21,783 nucleotides of DNA, from positions 1-21,783 of IMG/VR virus record IMGVR_UViG_3300032093_000960; one strand, written 5' to 3'. Both the position numbers and the translations under genes were made by a program. Source of the DNA: a virus. The notes beneath the pieces were generated by a model, which worked only from the letters and a program-made list of their open reading frames with translations, searched no databases and had not been told where the DNA came from. Numbering within the stretch: position 1 is the first letter of the stretch; each line of letters opens with the position of its first letter. Shown piece by piece: positions 9,201 to 17,828 of the stretch.

Positions 9201-9222
9201 GAGGGCGGGTCAAACCGCCCTT
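9201..9222 (+). terminator. GC-rich hairpin just after the capsid gene
   Basis: GGGCGG (9203-9208) pairs with CCGCCC (9215-9220) around a six-base loop, extended by an A-T pair and a G-T pair. There is no U-run after it (TTCATCAC follows), so it is at best a weak or attenuating terminator, or a 3' stabiliser of capsid mRNA. It lies 18 bases beyond the capsid stop, before the AGAAAGGA ribosome site of the next gene. Confidence 0.55.
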
Positions 9223-9240
9223 CATCACTAGAAAGGAACT

Positions 9241-9555
9241 ATGACTTATCACCTAGTAACACCTTGGGAAAACCAAACTTGGATAGTAGATCCAGCATCT
9301 AACTATGCTCGTTTAGCAGGTAGACCATTATCAGGTGGAAGTCCTACTGGTTCACAGCAATACATTACAGAAGTACCAAGAGCATTAACTTTTATTATTA
9401 ATGGCACCACAGTTACTACTAGTATGACCCCAGATCAAGACACACTTGCTGATGCTGATTACTATTATCTTGGTGGACACGAGTACGATATACCAGATAA
9501 TGTGGCACAAATTCTTATCAATGCTGGTTACTCAGATTACGTTACTAACATATGA
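9241..9555 (+). CDS. Small virion-associated protein after the capsid gene (104 aa)
   Basis: The ATG follows a good AAAGGA ribosome site. The protein is mixed alpha/beta with many Thr, Tyr and Asp residues. Its C-terminal segment (YYYLGGHEYDIPDNVAQIL, then INAGYSDYVT) has the look of a compact helix-strand unit. There is no signal peptide or membrane segment. The place directly after the major capsid gene is where head-decoration or head-completion proteins usually lie. I do not recognise a family, so the structural role is inferred from position only. Confidence 0.8.
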   Translation: MTYHLVTPWENQTWIVDPASNYARLAGRPLSGGSPTGSQQYITEVPRALTFIINGTTVTTSMTPDQDTLADADYYYLGGHEYDIPDNVAQILINAGYSDYVTNI

Positions 9556-9833
9556 GTAACTGTACACAAAGTTGTAAGACCCAAGACCACGAGTCATATG
9601 GTGAGTGTATGCAATCCAATATGCCAATGTTTATGGGAGTAAATCCTACTAAAACTGGTTGGGATCAAGACAAAGTCAAGAAAGATGAGAAGGAGTTAAA
9701 CTCCTATTACTCAGCAATCAAGCAAGGCGTAGAACCTAGATCTACTAGAACAAAAGATATAGATGCAGCAATCAAACTTTCCGACAAAGCTGGCAAAGCC
9801 TTTGACGGAATCAACCTAAAATATAAGGGGTAA
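9552..9833 (+). CDS. Small Cys-containing phage protein (93 aa)
   Basis: It starts within the previous gene (ATGA overlap). The N-terminus holds a cysteine cluster (CTQSC at residues 4-8 and a third Cys in SYGECMQ), with a nearby His (DHE), which could bind a metal. The remainder is lysine-rich and helical (KVKKDEKELNSYYSAIKQG) with a repeated AIKLSDKAGKAF-like helix. It begins the run of small basic genes between the capsid and the collagen module. Function is not known, and the metal-binding idea is inference. Confidence 0.75.
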   Translation: MSNCTQSCKTQDHESYGECMQSNMPMFMGVNPTKTGWDQDKVKKDEKELNSYYSAIKQGVEPRSTRTKDIDAAIKLSDKAGKAFDGINLKYKG

Positions 9834-9835
9834 AA

Positions 9836-9949
9836 ATGAAATCAATGAAAATGAACTCTTACAAGGCTCTTGAAAAAGGTGCTAAGGGTAAGAAGGCTAA
9901 GAAGTCTGACAAGAAAATGGTTATGAAGAAGATGGGCAAGAAGAAGTAA
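9836..9949 (+). CDS. Lysine-rich mini-protein (37 aa)
   Basis: The ATG lies two bases after the preceding stop, and AAGGGG lies seven bases upstream. The product is extraordinarily basic: about 17 of 37 residues are Lys, with runs such as KGAKGKKAKKSDKK and a KKMGKKK end. Its stop overlaps the next start (TAATG), which supports a real, coupled gene. Such a peptide would bind nucleic acid or an acidic protein surface. No family is recognised. Confidence 0.6.
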   Translation: MKSMKMNSYKALEKGAKGKKAKKSDKKMVMKKMGKKK

Positions 9950-10032
9950 TGTGCGCCACTTGCGGTTGCGGATATGCAACATACGATGATATTGAAACCG
10001 GCGCTCCTGGTAAAGAAGCACCTCAGCAATGA
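9949..10032 (+). CDS. Cysteine-cluster microprotein (27 aa)
   Basis: It overlaps both neighbours by one and four bases (TAATG, ATGA). The product begins MCATCGCGYATYDD, with Cys at residues 2, 5 and 7 (CxxCxC), followed by an acidic and Gly/Pro-rich tail. The cluster could hold a metal ion, or form a disulphide with a partner. It is acidic while its neighbours are strongly basic. Being placed exactly between two overlapping frames is the main evidence that it is translated. Confidence 0.5.
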   Translation: MCATCGCGYATYDDIETGAPGKEAPQQ

Positions 10033-10190
10033 AGAAAACTAAAGGCGCTAAGAAAGTCGCCAAGGTTATGAGAGAGTTTAAAAAGGGCGAACTTAATATT
10101 GGCAAGTCTGCCAAGAAGGTTAAGTCTAAGAAGCAAGCAGTTGCTATCGCTCTATCAGAAGCAGGAATGTCTAAGAAGAAAAAGAAGTAA
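10029..10190 (+). CDS. Basic DUF6496-like small protein (53 aa)
   Basis: It starts in an ATGA overlap with the preceding microgene and ends in a TAATG overlap with the next. The core, VMREFKKGELNIGKSAKKVK followed by KKQAVAIALSEAG, matches the pattern I remember for DUF6496, a small family common in phage and bacterial genomes. The C-terminus is five consecutive lysines. Its function is unknown; high charge suggests nucleic-acid contact. The family assignment is from memory and moderately sure. Confidence 0.7.
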   Translation: MKKTKGAKKVAKVMREFKKGELNIGKSAKKVKSKKQAVAIALSEAGMSKKKKK

Positions 10191-10348
10191 TGTCATCTGG
10201 CAAATACAAGCGCCACGATGGTTTTAATCCTATTCAAATTAAAGACGGTCTAATAGTTCGGTTGAATAAGAACGGGACTATTAGATCTATCTTAGGAAAG
10301 TACGGAGATTATGGCAAAGAGTCCAGCTTGGCAACGAAAAGAAGGTAA
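10190..10348 (+). CDS. Small phage protein (52 aa)
   Basis: It starts at an ATG overlapping the previous stop (TAATG), and its last 38 bases overlap the start of the next gene in another frame. The product is beta-leaning (FNPIQIKDGLIVRLNKNGTI) with a basic C-terminus (ATKRR). The strand-turn-strand look suggests a small beta-hairpin protein. No family is recognised. The strict start/stop coupling favours a real gene. Confidence 0.55.
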   Translation: MSSGKYKRHDGFNPIQIKDGLIVRLNKNGTIRSILGKYGDYGKESSLATKRR

Positions 10349-10589
10349 GAATCCTAAAGGCGGATTGAACGCTAAGGGTCGTGCCTCTGCCAGAGCACAA
10401 GGTATGAATCTAAAAGCACCAGTAAAAAAGGCTGAGGCTAAGAGATCACCTAAGTCTGCTGCTAGACGTAAATCTTTTTGTGGTCGTATGTGTGGAATGA
10501 AATCAAAGTTAACCTCTGCTAAGACAGCAAGAGATCCAAACTCTAGAATAAACAAGTCCTTACGGGCTTGGGATTGTAGTTGCCGATGA
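10311..10589 (+). CDS. Basic small protein of the AWQRKEGKNPKGGLNAKGR family (DUF6321-like)
   Basis: This 92-aa protein overlaps the previous gene by 38 bases and starts after a GGAG site inside it. It carries the recognisable block AWQRKEGKNPKGGLNAKGRA (residues 6-25), then LKAPV, then RRKSFCGRMCGMKSKLTSAK and a final RINKSLRAWDCSC. I recall this combination from many environmental phages, where it is a conserved protein of unknown function (I believe DUF6321). Four Cys in the C-terminal half (residues about 64, 68, 89 and 91) could form a metal site. A minus-strand frame over the same bases is a shadow. Confidence 0.8.
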   Translation: MAKSPAWQRKEGKNPKGGLNAKGRASARAQGMNLKAPVKKAEAKRSPKSAARRKSFCGRMCGMKSKLTSAKTARDPNSRINKSLRAWDCSCR

Positions 10590-10750
10590 AAAGGAAAAAA
10601 GCATTTTGGGACACAAAGAATCCGAAGAAGACATCAAAGAAATTAACACCAGCACAGAAGAGTGCTGCAAAGGCAAGGGCCAAAGCTGCCGGAAGACCTT
10701 ATCCAAATCTAGTTGATAACGCCGCAGTAGCTAAAAAGAAAAAGAAGTAG
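10586..10750 (+). CDS. Lysine/alanine-rich mini-protein (54 aa)
   Basis: The ATG overlaps the previous stop (ATGA). The protein is Lys/Ala-rich (KSAAKARAKAAGRPYPNLVD), begins MKRKKAFWDTKNPKK, and ends in five Lys. It closes the run of basic mini-genes and is followed by a GGAG site for the next gene. The AKARAKAAG helix resembles the basic tails of histone H1-like and ribosome-associated proteins, which may simply reflect composition. Function is unknown. Confidence 0.6.
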   Translation: MKRKKAFWDTKNPKKTSKKLTPAQKSAAKARAKAAGRPYPNLVDNAAVAKKKKK

Positions 10751-10760
10751 GGAGAACTAA

Positions 10761-11044
10761 GTGACATTAGGTGTAGCAGGTACAACTCTTAACGATGAGT
10801 TAAATCGTCTAGCCAATGGTGGCACTTATAGAACTGTTGGCAATCTAGTAGATCAAGCACTCGCTGCTCGTCAGTGGGCTGCACAAAGATCAGTAACATT
10901 AACACTAACCGATACTGTCGGTGTTCTTAATGAGATTGCTGGCCTATCAAACAAAGCAGAGTTCCTAGATTTTAACGGTGTCTGTAATTTACTAGCATCA
11001 ACTACTGGACTACCTGCTGCTGAAGCACTGAGAGCGATCTCAAC

Positions 11045-11048
<4 letters not shown>
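10761..11048 (+). CDS. Small helical phage protein upstream of the fibre module (95 aa)
   Basis: It starts with GTG seven bases after a GGAGAA ribosome site. The product is helical and Ala/Leu-rich without a membrane segment (LNDELNRLANGGTYRTVGN, LVDQALAARQWAAQRS, then FNGVCNLLASTTGLPAAEAL). It overlaps the next gene by four bases, which suggests coupled expression with the Ig-like and collagen-like proteins. No characterised family is recognised; by place it may be a small virion or head-completion protein. Confidence 0.75.
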
Positions 11049-12841
<1,793 letters not shown>

Positions 12842-12842
<1 letters not shown>

Positions 12843-13900
12843 TGAAGGTAGCTGTATATACGATTGCTCTTAATGAAGAGAAGCACGTTCAGCGTTGGTA
12901 TGACTCTGCTAAAGATGCAGATTACTTACTGATAGCAGATACTGGTTCTACAGATAAGACAGTAGAACTTGCTAAGTCTTTAGGTATTAATGTTATTAAT
13001 ATCAAGATAGATCCTTGGCGCTTTGATGATGCTAGAAACGCAGCATTGGCTGCCCTACCACCTGAGATAGATTACTGCATAACACTAGATATGGATGAAG
13101 TTCTAGTAGGTGACTGGAAGAAGGATTTACCAGAGGCTTTAAAGTTTAATATTACTAGACCAATACATAACTTTGTTTATGGTTGGAATGATGATGGAAC
13201 ACCATCTGTATCTTTTGATGGAACTAAGGTTCACGCCCGTAGAGGTTATCGTTGGAGATTTCCAATACACGAGGCAGTATGTGCCTATAAGATTCCTGAG
13301 ACTAAAGCTAAGGTAGATCTAACGATCCACCATTTTCCAGATGATTCTAAGTCTAGAGAGCATTACCTAGATATATTAGAGATGGCTGTTGAGGAAACTC
13401 CAGGCGATTCTCGGATGCTTTACTACCTTGGTAGAGAGTATTGCTACCGTAAAAGATTTTATGATGGACTACAAACTTTAAAGAAGTATTTAGAGTTCTC
13501 AATATTTCCAGCAGAGCGTTCATATGCACTACGCATTATGGCTAAGTGTGATCCTGATAATGCTGAAGAGCATTTACAGAAATCTATTAATGAGTATGTG
13601 TGTAGAGAATCAGTCTTAGCACTGGCTAACTATTACTACCAACATACTAGGTGGGAAGAGTGTTTTAGAACTGCAACTAGAGCATTAACTATCACTGAAA
13701 AGAAAACAGATTTCCTATCTGAAGGTTGGGCTTGGGGCCATATGGCAGATGACTTATGTGCCATATCAGCTTGGCAATTAGGTGAATGGAAAGTAGCAGT
13801 AGAGCACGGCAAGAAAGCAGTTGATTTAAGTCCAAATGATGAAAGATTGCAAAACAATTTAAAGTTCTACAGAGAGAAGGCTAATGAGCACACTAAATGA
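12842..13900 (+). CDS. GT2-type glycosyltransferase with C-terminal TPR-like repeats
   Basis: This 352-aa protein starts in a TAATG overlap. The GT-A fold is clear: VAVYTIALNEEKHVQRW at residues 3-19, LIADTGSTDKT at 30-40, DDARNAALA at 62-70, and the metal-binding DxD in ITLDMDEV at 80-87. RWRFPIHEAV is a further block seen in such enzymes. From about residue 195 it turns into paired helices typical of TPRs (LYYLGREYCYRKRFYDGLQT and EWKVAVEHGKKAVDLSPNDE). Similar GT2-TPR proteins glycosylate peptides or build cell-surface glycans. It follows the GT25 gene directly, so it may extend the first sugar. It overlaps the next structural gene by 17 bases, which ties the glycosylation pair to virion expression. 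The substrate is inferred. Confidence 0.88.
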
Positions 13901-14786
13901 GATGGTAGATGAGATCAAGTCTAACCTGCAAGGTTACACCTTGCGACAGGACCGTATCAGTTATGTTGCAAACACAGGTGGTATATCTACTACCGATAGT
14001 AGTATTGCTATTGGCTCTGCCTCAAACCTTGCTAAAGGTATTATTGAAATTGATGATGAGTTAATCTGGATTGATTCTTTTAATAAAGCAAACAGCACAC
14101 TTAATGTAATACCAGGATTTGGTAGAGGTTATCAGGGAACTTCCCCTGCACCACACTCACAGTATGCTCAGGTTACCTTAGCTCCAACATTCCCAAGAAC
14201 TGCAATTAAGAAGGCTATCAACGATACTATCAATAGTTTGTTTCCTAACCTTTGGGCAGTAACCTCAACTACTTTTACCTATAACGCATCTGTTACAACC
14301 TATGCCCTACCAGATGATCTAGAGTCAATCCTGTATCTATCTTGGCAGACTACTGGATCAAGCCAAGAGTGGCTACCGATCAATCGCTGGAGATCAGATG
14401 GTATGGCTAATGCCGCTACCTTTAATACTACAAACACAGTTAGCATTTATGACAGTGTGCAACCTGGTAGAACAGTTCAGGTTTGGTATACAACTACACC
14501 TGATACTTTAGATAATAACTCTGATGATTTTGCTGATGTTACTGGATTACCACAATCTTGTCAGGATGTAGTAACTCTTGGTGCTTCATACAAATTACTA
14601 TCATTCTTAGATCCAGGTCGTATCAATCTCACATCTGCTGAGGCAGATAGTGCTGATAGCAAGATCCCATCAAGTGCTGGTGTTTCATCTTCTCGTTACA
14701 TCTACGCTCTGTACCAACAGAGACTAAATGAAGAGGCGTTGAAGTTGAAAGACAGATATCCAATTCGTATACATTACACCAGATAA
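13884..14786 (+). CDS. Head-tail connector/adaptor-like virion protein (300 aa)
   Basis: The gene starts inside the glycosyltransferase end. Residues 1-25 are helical (LNEMVDEIKSNLQGYTLRQD). Residues about 30-100 form a beta module with a characteristic IEIDDELIWIDSF, a GFGRGYQGTSPAPHS turn and a QVTLAPTFPR end. The rest is a helix (RTAIKKAINDTINSLFPNLW), a beta part with TYALPDDLESILYLSW, and a C-terminal helix. Proteins with an N-terminal helix, a helix named by the ALP-D pattern and about 300 residues serve as adaptors below the portal in short-tailed phages. I judge adaptor or tail-tube-like from context. The beta module is shared with the next gene. Confidence 0.75.
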   Translation: MSTLNEMVDEIKSNLQGYTLRQDRISYVANTGGISTTDSSIAIGSASNLAKGIIEIDDELIWIDSFNKANSTLNVIPGFGRGYQGTSPAPHSQYAQVTLAPTFPRTAIKKAINDTINSLFPNLWAVTSTTFTYNASVTTYALPDDLESILYLSWQTTGSSQEWLPINRWRSDGMANAATFNTTNTVSIYDSVQPGRTVQVWYTTTPDTLDNNSDDFADVTGLPQSCQDVVTLGASYKLLSFLDPGRINLTSAEADSADSKIPSSAGVSSSRYIYALYQQRLNEEALKLKDRYPIRIHYTR

Positions 14787-14795
14787 GGAAGGTTA

Positions 14796-15167
14796 ATGAC
14801 TCGTCTATTTAGTTCTATCAGTGTTGAGACAACACTAGCATCTAGTATATCCAACGTTGCTACCAGTATGACAGTAGCTGCGGGAACAGGCACCACCTTA
14901 CTTGGTGGTGTGACTATTACTTCAGGTGACCAATTTACCGTTGCTCTAGATCCAGATACAGCCAATGAAGAGATTGTCTTTATCACAGCAGCAGCAACAG
15001 ATACATTCACGATTTCACGGGGTGAAGCAGGAACGAGCAATATCGCTCATTCTGGCGGAGCTACTGTGAAGCACGTTCTGACCTCCGATGATCTAAACGC
15101 ATTTGAGGCCGGATTAACACAAGAGCAAGAACCAATTCCAACCTCGTTTCTATTTATGGGAGCATAA
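14796..15167 (+). CDS. Fibre-associated beta-module protein (123 aa)
   Basis: The ATG follows AAGGAAGG. The protein is one beta module: TSMTVAAGTGTTLLGGVTIT, FTVALDPDTANEEIVFIT, then DTFTISRGEAGTSNIAHSGG and ATVKHVLTSDDLNAFEAGL. The RG-G-T--AH-GA-V arrangement is frequent in phage fibre and baseplate proteins and corresponds to the beta module of the preceding connector-like protein. The C-terminal tail is short and carries FLFMGA. It begins a series of small fibre proteins. The precise role is unknown. Confidence 0.8.
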   Translation: MTRLFSSISVETTLASSISNVATSMTVAAGTGTTLLGGVTITSGDQFTVALDPDTANEEIVFITAAATDTFTISRGEAGTSNIAHSGGATVKHVLTSDDLNAFEAGLTQEQEPIPTSFLFMGA

Positions 15168-15170
15168 ACA

Positions 15171-15500
15171 ATGGCAACAACATACAAAGTACTGGGGCAA
15201 TCAGCCCCATCAGCAACATCTTTAACAACTTTGTACACAGTTCCTTCTGCCACTTCAACGATTGTATCTACGATTACTGTAGCTAATCGGGCAGCAACGG
15301 CTGGTACATATCGCATAGCAGTAAGAGTGGCTGGTGCCTCCATTGCTAATGCTCAATACGTTATCTACGATGCTTCGCTCTCAGCGAACTCTACAGATAC
15401 TATGACACTTGGAATCACATTGGCTGCTACAGATGTTGTATCTGTATACGCATCCACTGCTGACTTCACATTCAACGCCTTCGGAACGGAGCTATCTTAA
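15171..15500 (+). CDS. Small beta-rich virion protein (109 aa)
   Basis: It starts three bases after the previous stop, with GGGAG eight bases upstream. The whole chain is Ser/Thr/Ala/Val-rich beta (TLYTVPSATSTIVSTITVAN, TYRIAVRVAGASIANAQYVI, TDVVSVYASTADFTFNAFG). The TLYTVP start, then TV-N--A-AGTYRIAVR and the closing D-VSVYAS pattern are familiar from small fibre/capsid-spike proteins of many phages. There is no signal sequence. It is probably a short fibre subunit. Confidence 0.75.
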   Translation: MATTYKVLGQSAPSATSLTTLYTVPSATSTIVSTITVANRAATAGTYRIAVRVAGASIANAQYVIYDASLSANSTDTMTLGITLAATDVVSVYASTADFTFNAFGTELS

Positions 15501-15501
15501 T

Positions 15502-16005
15502 ATGGCTATAGGAAGAATTCCAGAACCAGGGACTGGTATCCCTGAATCCATCATTGCTGCTAAGGGTGACATCCTCACCGGTACAGCTAATGATACCCCT
15601 GCTGTTCTCTCAGTAGGCACAAACGGACACACACTTGTAGCGGATTCTAGTACCGCAACGGGCCTTGCCTACTCTGCTGGAATTCCTGTCGTTCTTGATG
15701 CTGAAACTGCCACATACACAGTTGTCTTAGGTAACGCCTATCAATTGGTCACAATGTCAGTTGCCTCTGCTAATGACTTCCAGATTCCAACTAACGCCAA
15801 TGTTGCTTTTCCAGTAGGAACAGTTATTAATGTTATTCAAATTGGTGCAGGTCAAACAACTATTAAAGCTGTAACCTCAGGTACTACTACCATCTCATCA
15901 ACTGGAGCAACTGCTACTGCACCTAAACTAAGAGCGCAATATTCGGCTGCATCCTGCATTAAGGTCGCTACCGATACTTGGTATGTGGTAGGAGATATAG
16001 CCTAA
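15502..16005 (+). CDS. Tail-fibre protein with TG-DTPAVL module (167 aa)
   Basis: The start is the ATG one base after the previous stop; a longer frame open from 15409 overlaps the upstream gene and is rejected. Residues about 18-53 contain KGDILTGTANDTPAVLSVGT and the following HTLVADSSTATGLAYS, a module widely found in phage tail fibres and tail-associated proteins. Residues 55-167 are a beta-rich tip (FQIPTNANVAFPVGTVINVI, AGQTTIKAVTSGTTTI, ending in WYVVGD). It overlaps the next gene (TAATG). It is a likely fibre subunit near the receptor-binding tip. Confidence 0.85.
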   Translation: MAIGRIPEPGTGIPESIIAAKGDILTGTANDTPAVLSVGTNGHTLVADSSTATGLAYSAGIPVVLDAETATYTVVLGNAYQLVTMSVASANDFQIPTNANVAFPVGTVINVIQIGAGQTTIKAVTSGTTTISSTGATATAPKLRAQYSAASCIKVATDTWYVVGDIA

Positions 16006-16562
16006 TGAGTTTACTGGGGATTATTGCTAGTCAAAACTACCCTCGTATTACTAATAGTTATGAATCTATTGCAACAGTAACTGGTACGGGTTCAAGCGGT
16101 GTTATTAATTTTACTTCTATTCCAGGTACCTTTAAGCATTTACAAATTAGAATAAGTGCAGTACCTACTGCCGCCGAAACTATTGCTTGTAGGGTTGGTA
16201 ACGGGTCTATTGATACTGGGTCAAATTATACTAGGCATAGTTTGAATGGTAATGGTACTGATGCCGCCGCTTATGGTGTTGCAAATTTTACTTATTGGAA
16301 TATTTATGGTTTGAGAGTTGCCTCAGATTCAACCAATCCAATAGTAGCCGTAGTAGATATTTTAGATTATGCTAATACAAATAAATTTAAAACTTTTAGA
16401 GCCTTATCTGGTACTGATAAAAATGGCTCAGGTGAAATTGCACTTAACTCTGGCTTGTGGCGAAGCACTTCAGCAATAGACCAAATTAGAGTTTTTGCAG
16501 AAGGCGCAGGAAACTGGGCAACTTCATCAACATTCGCCCTCTACGGAATTAAAGGAGTTTAA
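16005..16562 (+). CDS. Fibre-tip paralogue 1 of 3 (185 aa)
   Basis: I chose the ATG overlapping the previous stop rather than an upstream in-frame start at 15978. The protein has the domain common to this trio: YESIATVTGTGSSGVINFTS followed by IPGTFKHLQIRI at the N-terminus, a central variable beta part, and ALNSGLWRSTSAIDQIRVF with the closing STFALYGIKG. It is Asn/Ser/Thr-rich. A jelly-roll or lectin-like fold is plausible. The C-terminal LYGI strand is nearly invariant in the trio, as in a framework strand, and the middle differs. It is probably a receptor-binding or decoration subunit. Confidence 0.8.
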   Translation: MSLLGIIASQNYPRITNSYESIATVTGTGSSGVINFTSIPGTFKHLQIRISAVPTAAETIACRVGNGSIDTGSNYTRHSLNGNGTDAAAYGVANFTYWNIYGLRVASDSTNPIVAVVDILDYANTNKFKTFRALSGTDKNGSGEIALNSGLWRSTSAIDQIRVFAEGAGNWATSSTFALYGIKGV

Positions 16563-16564
16563 CA

Positions 16565-17053
16565 ATGGCCGCAGGTTCAACATATACACCGATAGCGACA
16601 ACTACTTTAGGTAGTGACCAATCAAGCGTTACATTTTCCACTATTTCAGGAAGTTATACTGACATAGTTTTAATTGCAACAACTCCTAGCACACAAGTTG
16701 CACAAAATATGAAACTAGAAATTAACTCAGATACTGGAACTAATTACTCATTAACGACTTTAGGCGGAACAGGAAGCAGCACATTTAGCGATAGAGAAAC
16801 TTCAACTGCAACCCCATCTGTTTTATATTTAGGTGCTGATTCTAATGGCATTATGCACTTTCAAAACTATAGTAATACCACTACCTACAAAACTGTTTTA
16901 ATTCGCAGTAATGCGCCAAGTAATAATACTATGGCTAGAGTTTTATTATGGCGTAGCACCAGTGCTATCACCTCAATTAAAATAAAGCGTGAAAGCACTA
17001 ACGATATTAAGTCAGGCTCAACCTTCACACTTTACGGAATAGCGGCGGCATAA
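16565..17053 (+). CDS. Fibre-tip paralogue 2 of 3 (162 aa)
   Basis: It has an excellent AAAGGAG site seven bases before the ATG. It has the same build as its neighbours: YTPIATTTLGSDQSSVTFST and ISGSYTDIVLIAT at the N-terminus, and LLWRSTSAITSIKIKR plus STFTLYGIAA at the end. It is the shortest copy. The centre (DSNGIMHFQNYSNTTTYKTV) differs from the other two. Leucine is encoded mostly by TTA here, in contrast with the CTA-rich head genes. It is likely a virion surface protein, with receptor contact as inference. Confidence 0.8.
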   Translation: MAAGSTYTPIATTTLGSDQSSVTFSTISGSYTDIVLIATTPSTQVAQNMKLEINSDTGTNYSLTTLGGTGSSTFSDRETSTATPSVLYLGADSNGIMHFQNYSNTTTYKTVLIRSNAPSNNTMARVLLWRSTSAITSIKIKRESTNDIKSGSTFTLYGIAAA

Positions 17054-17580
17054 TGGCAAATACATATACTTTAATTGCAAGTTCAACTGTTGGTAGTGGT
17101 GGTGCGGCTAACATAGAATTCACTAGCATACCTGGCACTTATACTGATTTAGCAATTTTTTTAAGTGCTAGATGTTCTGGTTCGGGTGCTAATGGTTGGG
17201 AAAATGGCTCAATAACATTTAATAACTCTACTTCGGGCTATTCAGGCATATTGTTAGTAGGTCGTGGCGATTTAGCACCAGTTTCTATTAGTAACGGAAC
17301 CTCGGCTATTGATTATGGTTGGTATGCAAGTGACTCGGGAACAACTGCTAACACTTTTGCAAGTAATTTTATTTATATTCCCAATTATACAAGCAGCAAT
17401 AACAAGTCTGTTAGTTCTGATATAGCACAAGAAACTAATGCTGCAAGAGCAATTATGGGATTTAATGCAGGACTTTGGTCAAATTCTGCTGCCATAACTT
17501 CTGTAAAATTAACCAATGCCTCACCCCAAACTTTTGTTCAATACTCAACCGCTTACCTATACGGAATCAAAAACTCATAA
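17053..17580 (+). CDS. Fibre-tip paralogue 3 of 3 (175 aa)
   Basis: It starts in a TAATG overlap with paralogue 2. The N-terminus (YTLIASSTVGSGGAANIEFT, then SIPGTYTDLAIFLSAR) and the C-terminus (FNAGLWSNSAAITSVKL, then STAYLYGIKNS) align readily with paralogue 1, while the middle is its own. The trio therefore arose by tandem duplication or serial acquisition. TTA is the main leucine codon. A role as surface or receptor-binding protein is inferred from place and family look. Confidence 0.8.
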   Translation: MANTYTLIASSTVGSGGAANIEFTSIPGTYTDLAIFLSARCSGSGANGWENGSITFNNSTSGYSGILLVGRGDLAPVSISNGTSAIDYGWYASDSGTTANTFASNFIYIPNYTSSNNKSVSSDIAQETNAARAIMGFNAGLWSNSAAITSVKLTNASPQTFVQYSTAYLYGIKNS

Positions 17581-17597
17581 TCAACTAAGGAGAAACA

Positions 17598-17828
17598 ATG
17601 CCAAACCCAACTAAACTAATCGTGGATTGTTCCACAGGAGTAACTACTGAGGTAGAACTTACCGATGAAGAGGTTGCTCAAAGAGAAGCAGAGGCAGCCA
17701 AGGTTGCTGAGATCAAAGCAGCAGAGGAAGCAGCAGAGGCAGGCAAGGCTGCAGCCAAAGCAAGTGCTGAGTCTAAGTTAGCTGCCCTTGGTTTAACTGC
17801 AGAAGAAGTAGCAGCGCTAGTTAAGTAA
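17598..17828 (+). CDS. Small coiled-coil Ala/Glu-rich protein (76 aa)
   Basis: AAGGAG lies six bases before the ATG. The first 22 residues (KLIVDCSTGVTTEVELTDEE) form two strands and a turn with the LTDEE start of a helix. The rest is a continuous Ala/Glu/Lys helix (AKVAEIKAAEEAAEAGKAAA) and ends in a small helix (LGLTAEEVAALVK). Similar short proteins with 'VDC-TG---EV-LT-EE' sit at the end of fibre clusters in other phages, possibly as fibre chaperones or linkers; function is not established. The stop overlaps the next microgene. Confidence 0.8.
   Translation: MPNPTKLIVDCSTGVTTEVELTDEEVAQREAEAAKVAEIKAAEEAAEAGKAAAKASAESKLAALGLTAEEVAALVK

Noticed and set aside
9075-9302. 75-aa plus-strand frame spanning the end of the capsid gene and the hairpin
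   Set aside because: It overlaps the capsid gene and the next gene in another frame, has no ribosome site and crosses the stem-loop.
9842-10114. Minus-strand frame rich in Leu/Phe opposite the Lys mini-genes
   Set aside because: Lys codons (AAG/AAA) read backwards give Leu/Phe; the plus-strand chain of overlapping starts and stops explains the region better.
10292-10555. Minus-strand frame opposite the AWQRKEG-family gene
   Set aside because: The plus-strand product has recognisable family motifs and start/stop coupling; the minus-strand frame lacks a ribosome site.
15409-15501. Upstream extension of the tail-fibre gene that starts at 15502
   Set aside because: The extension overlaps the previous gene in another frame and reads like non-coding sequence; the ATG at 15502 directly follows the previous stop.
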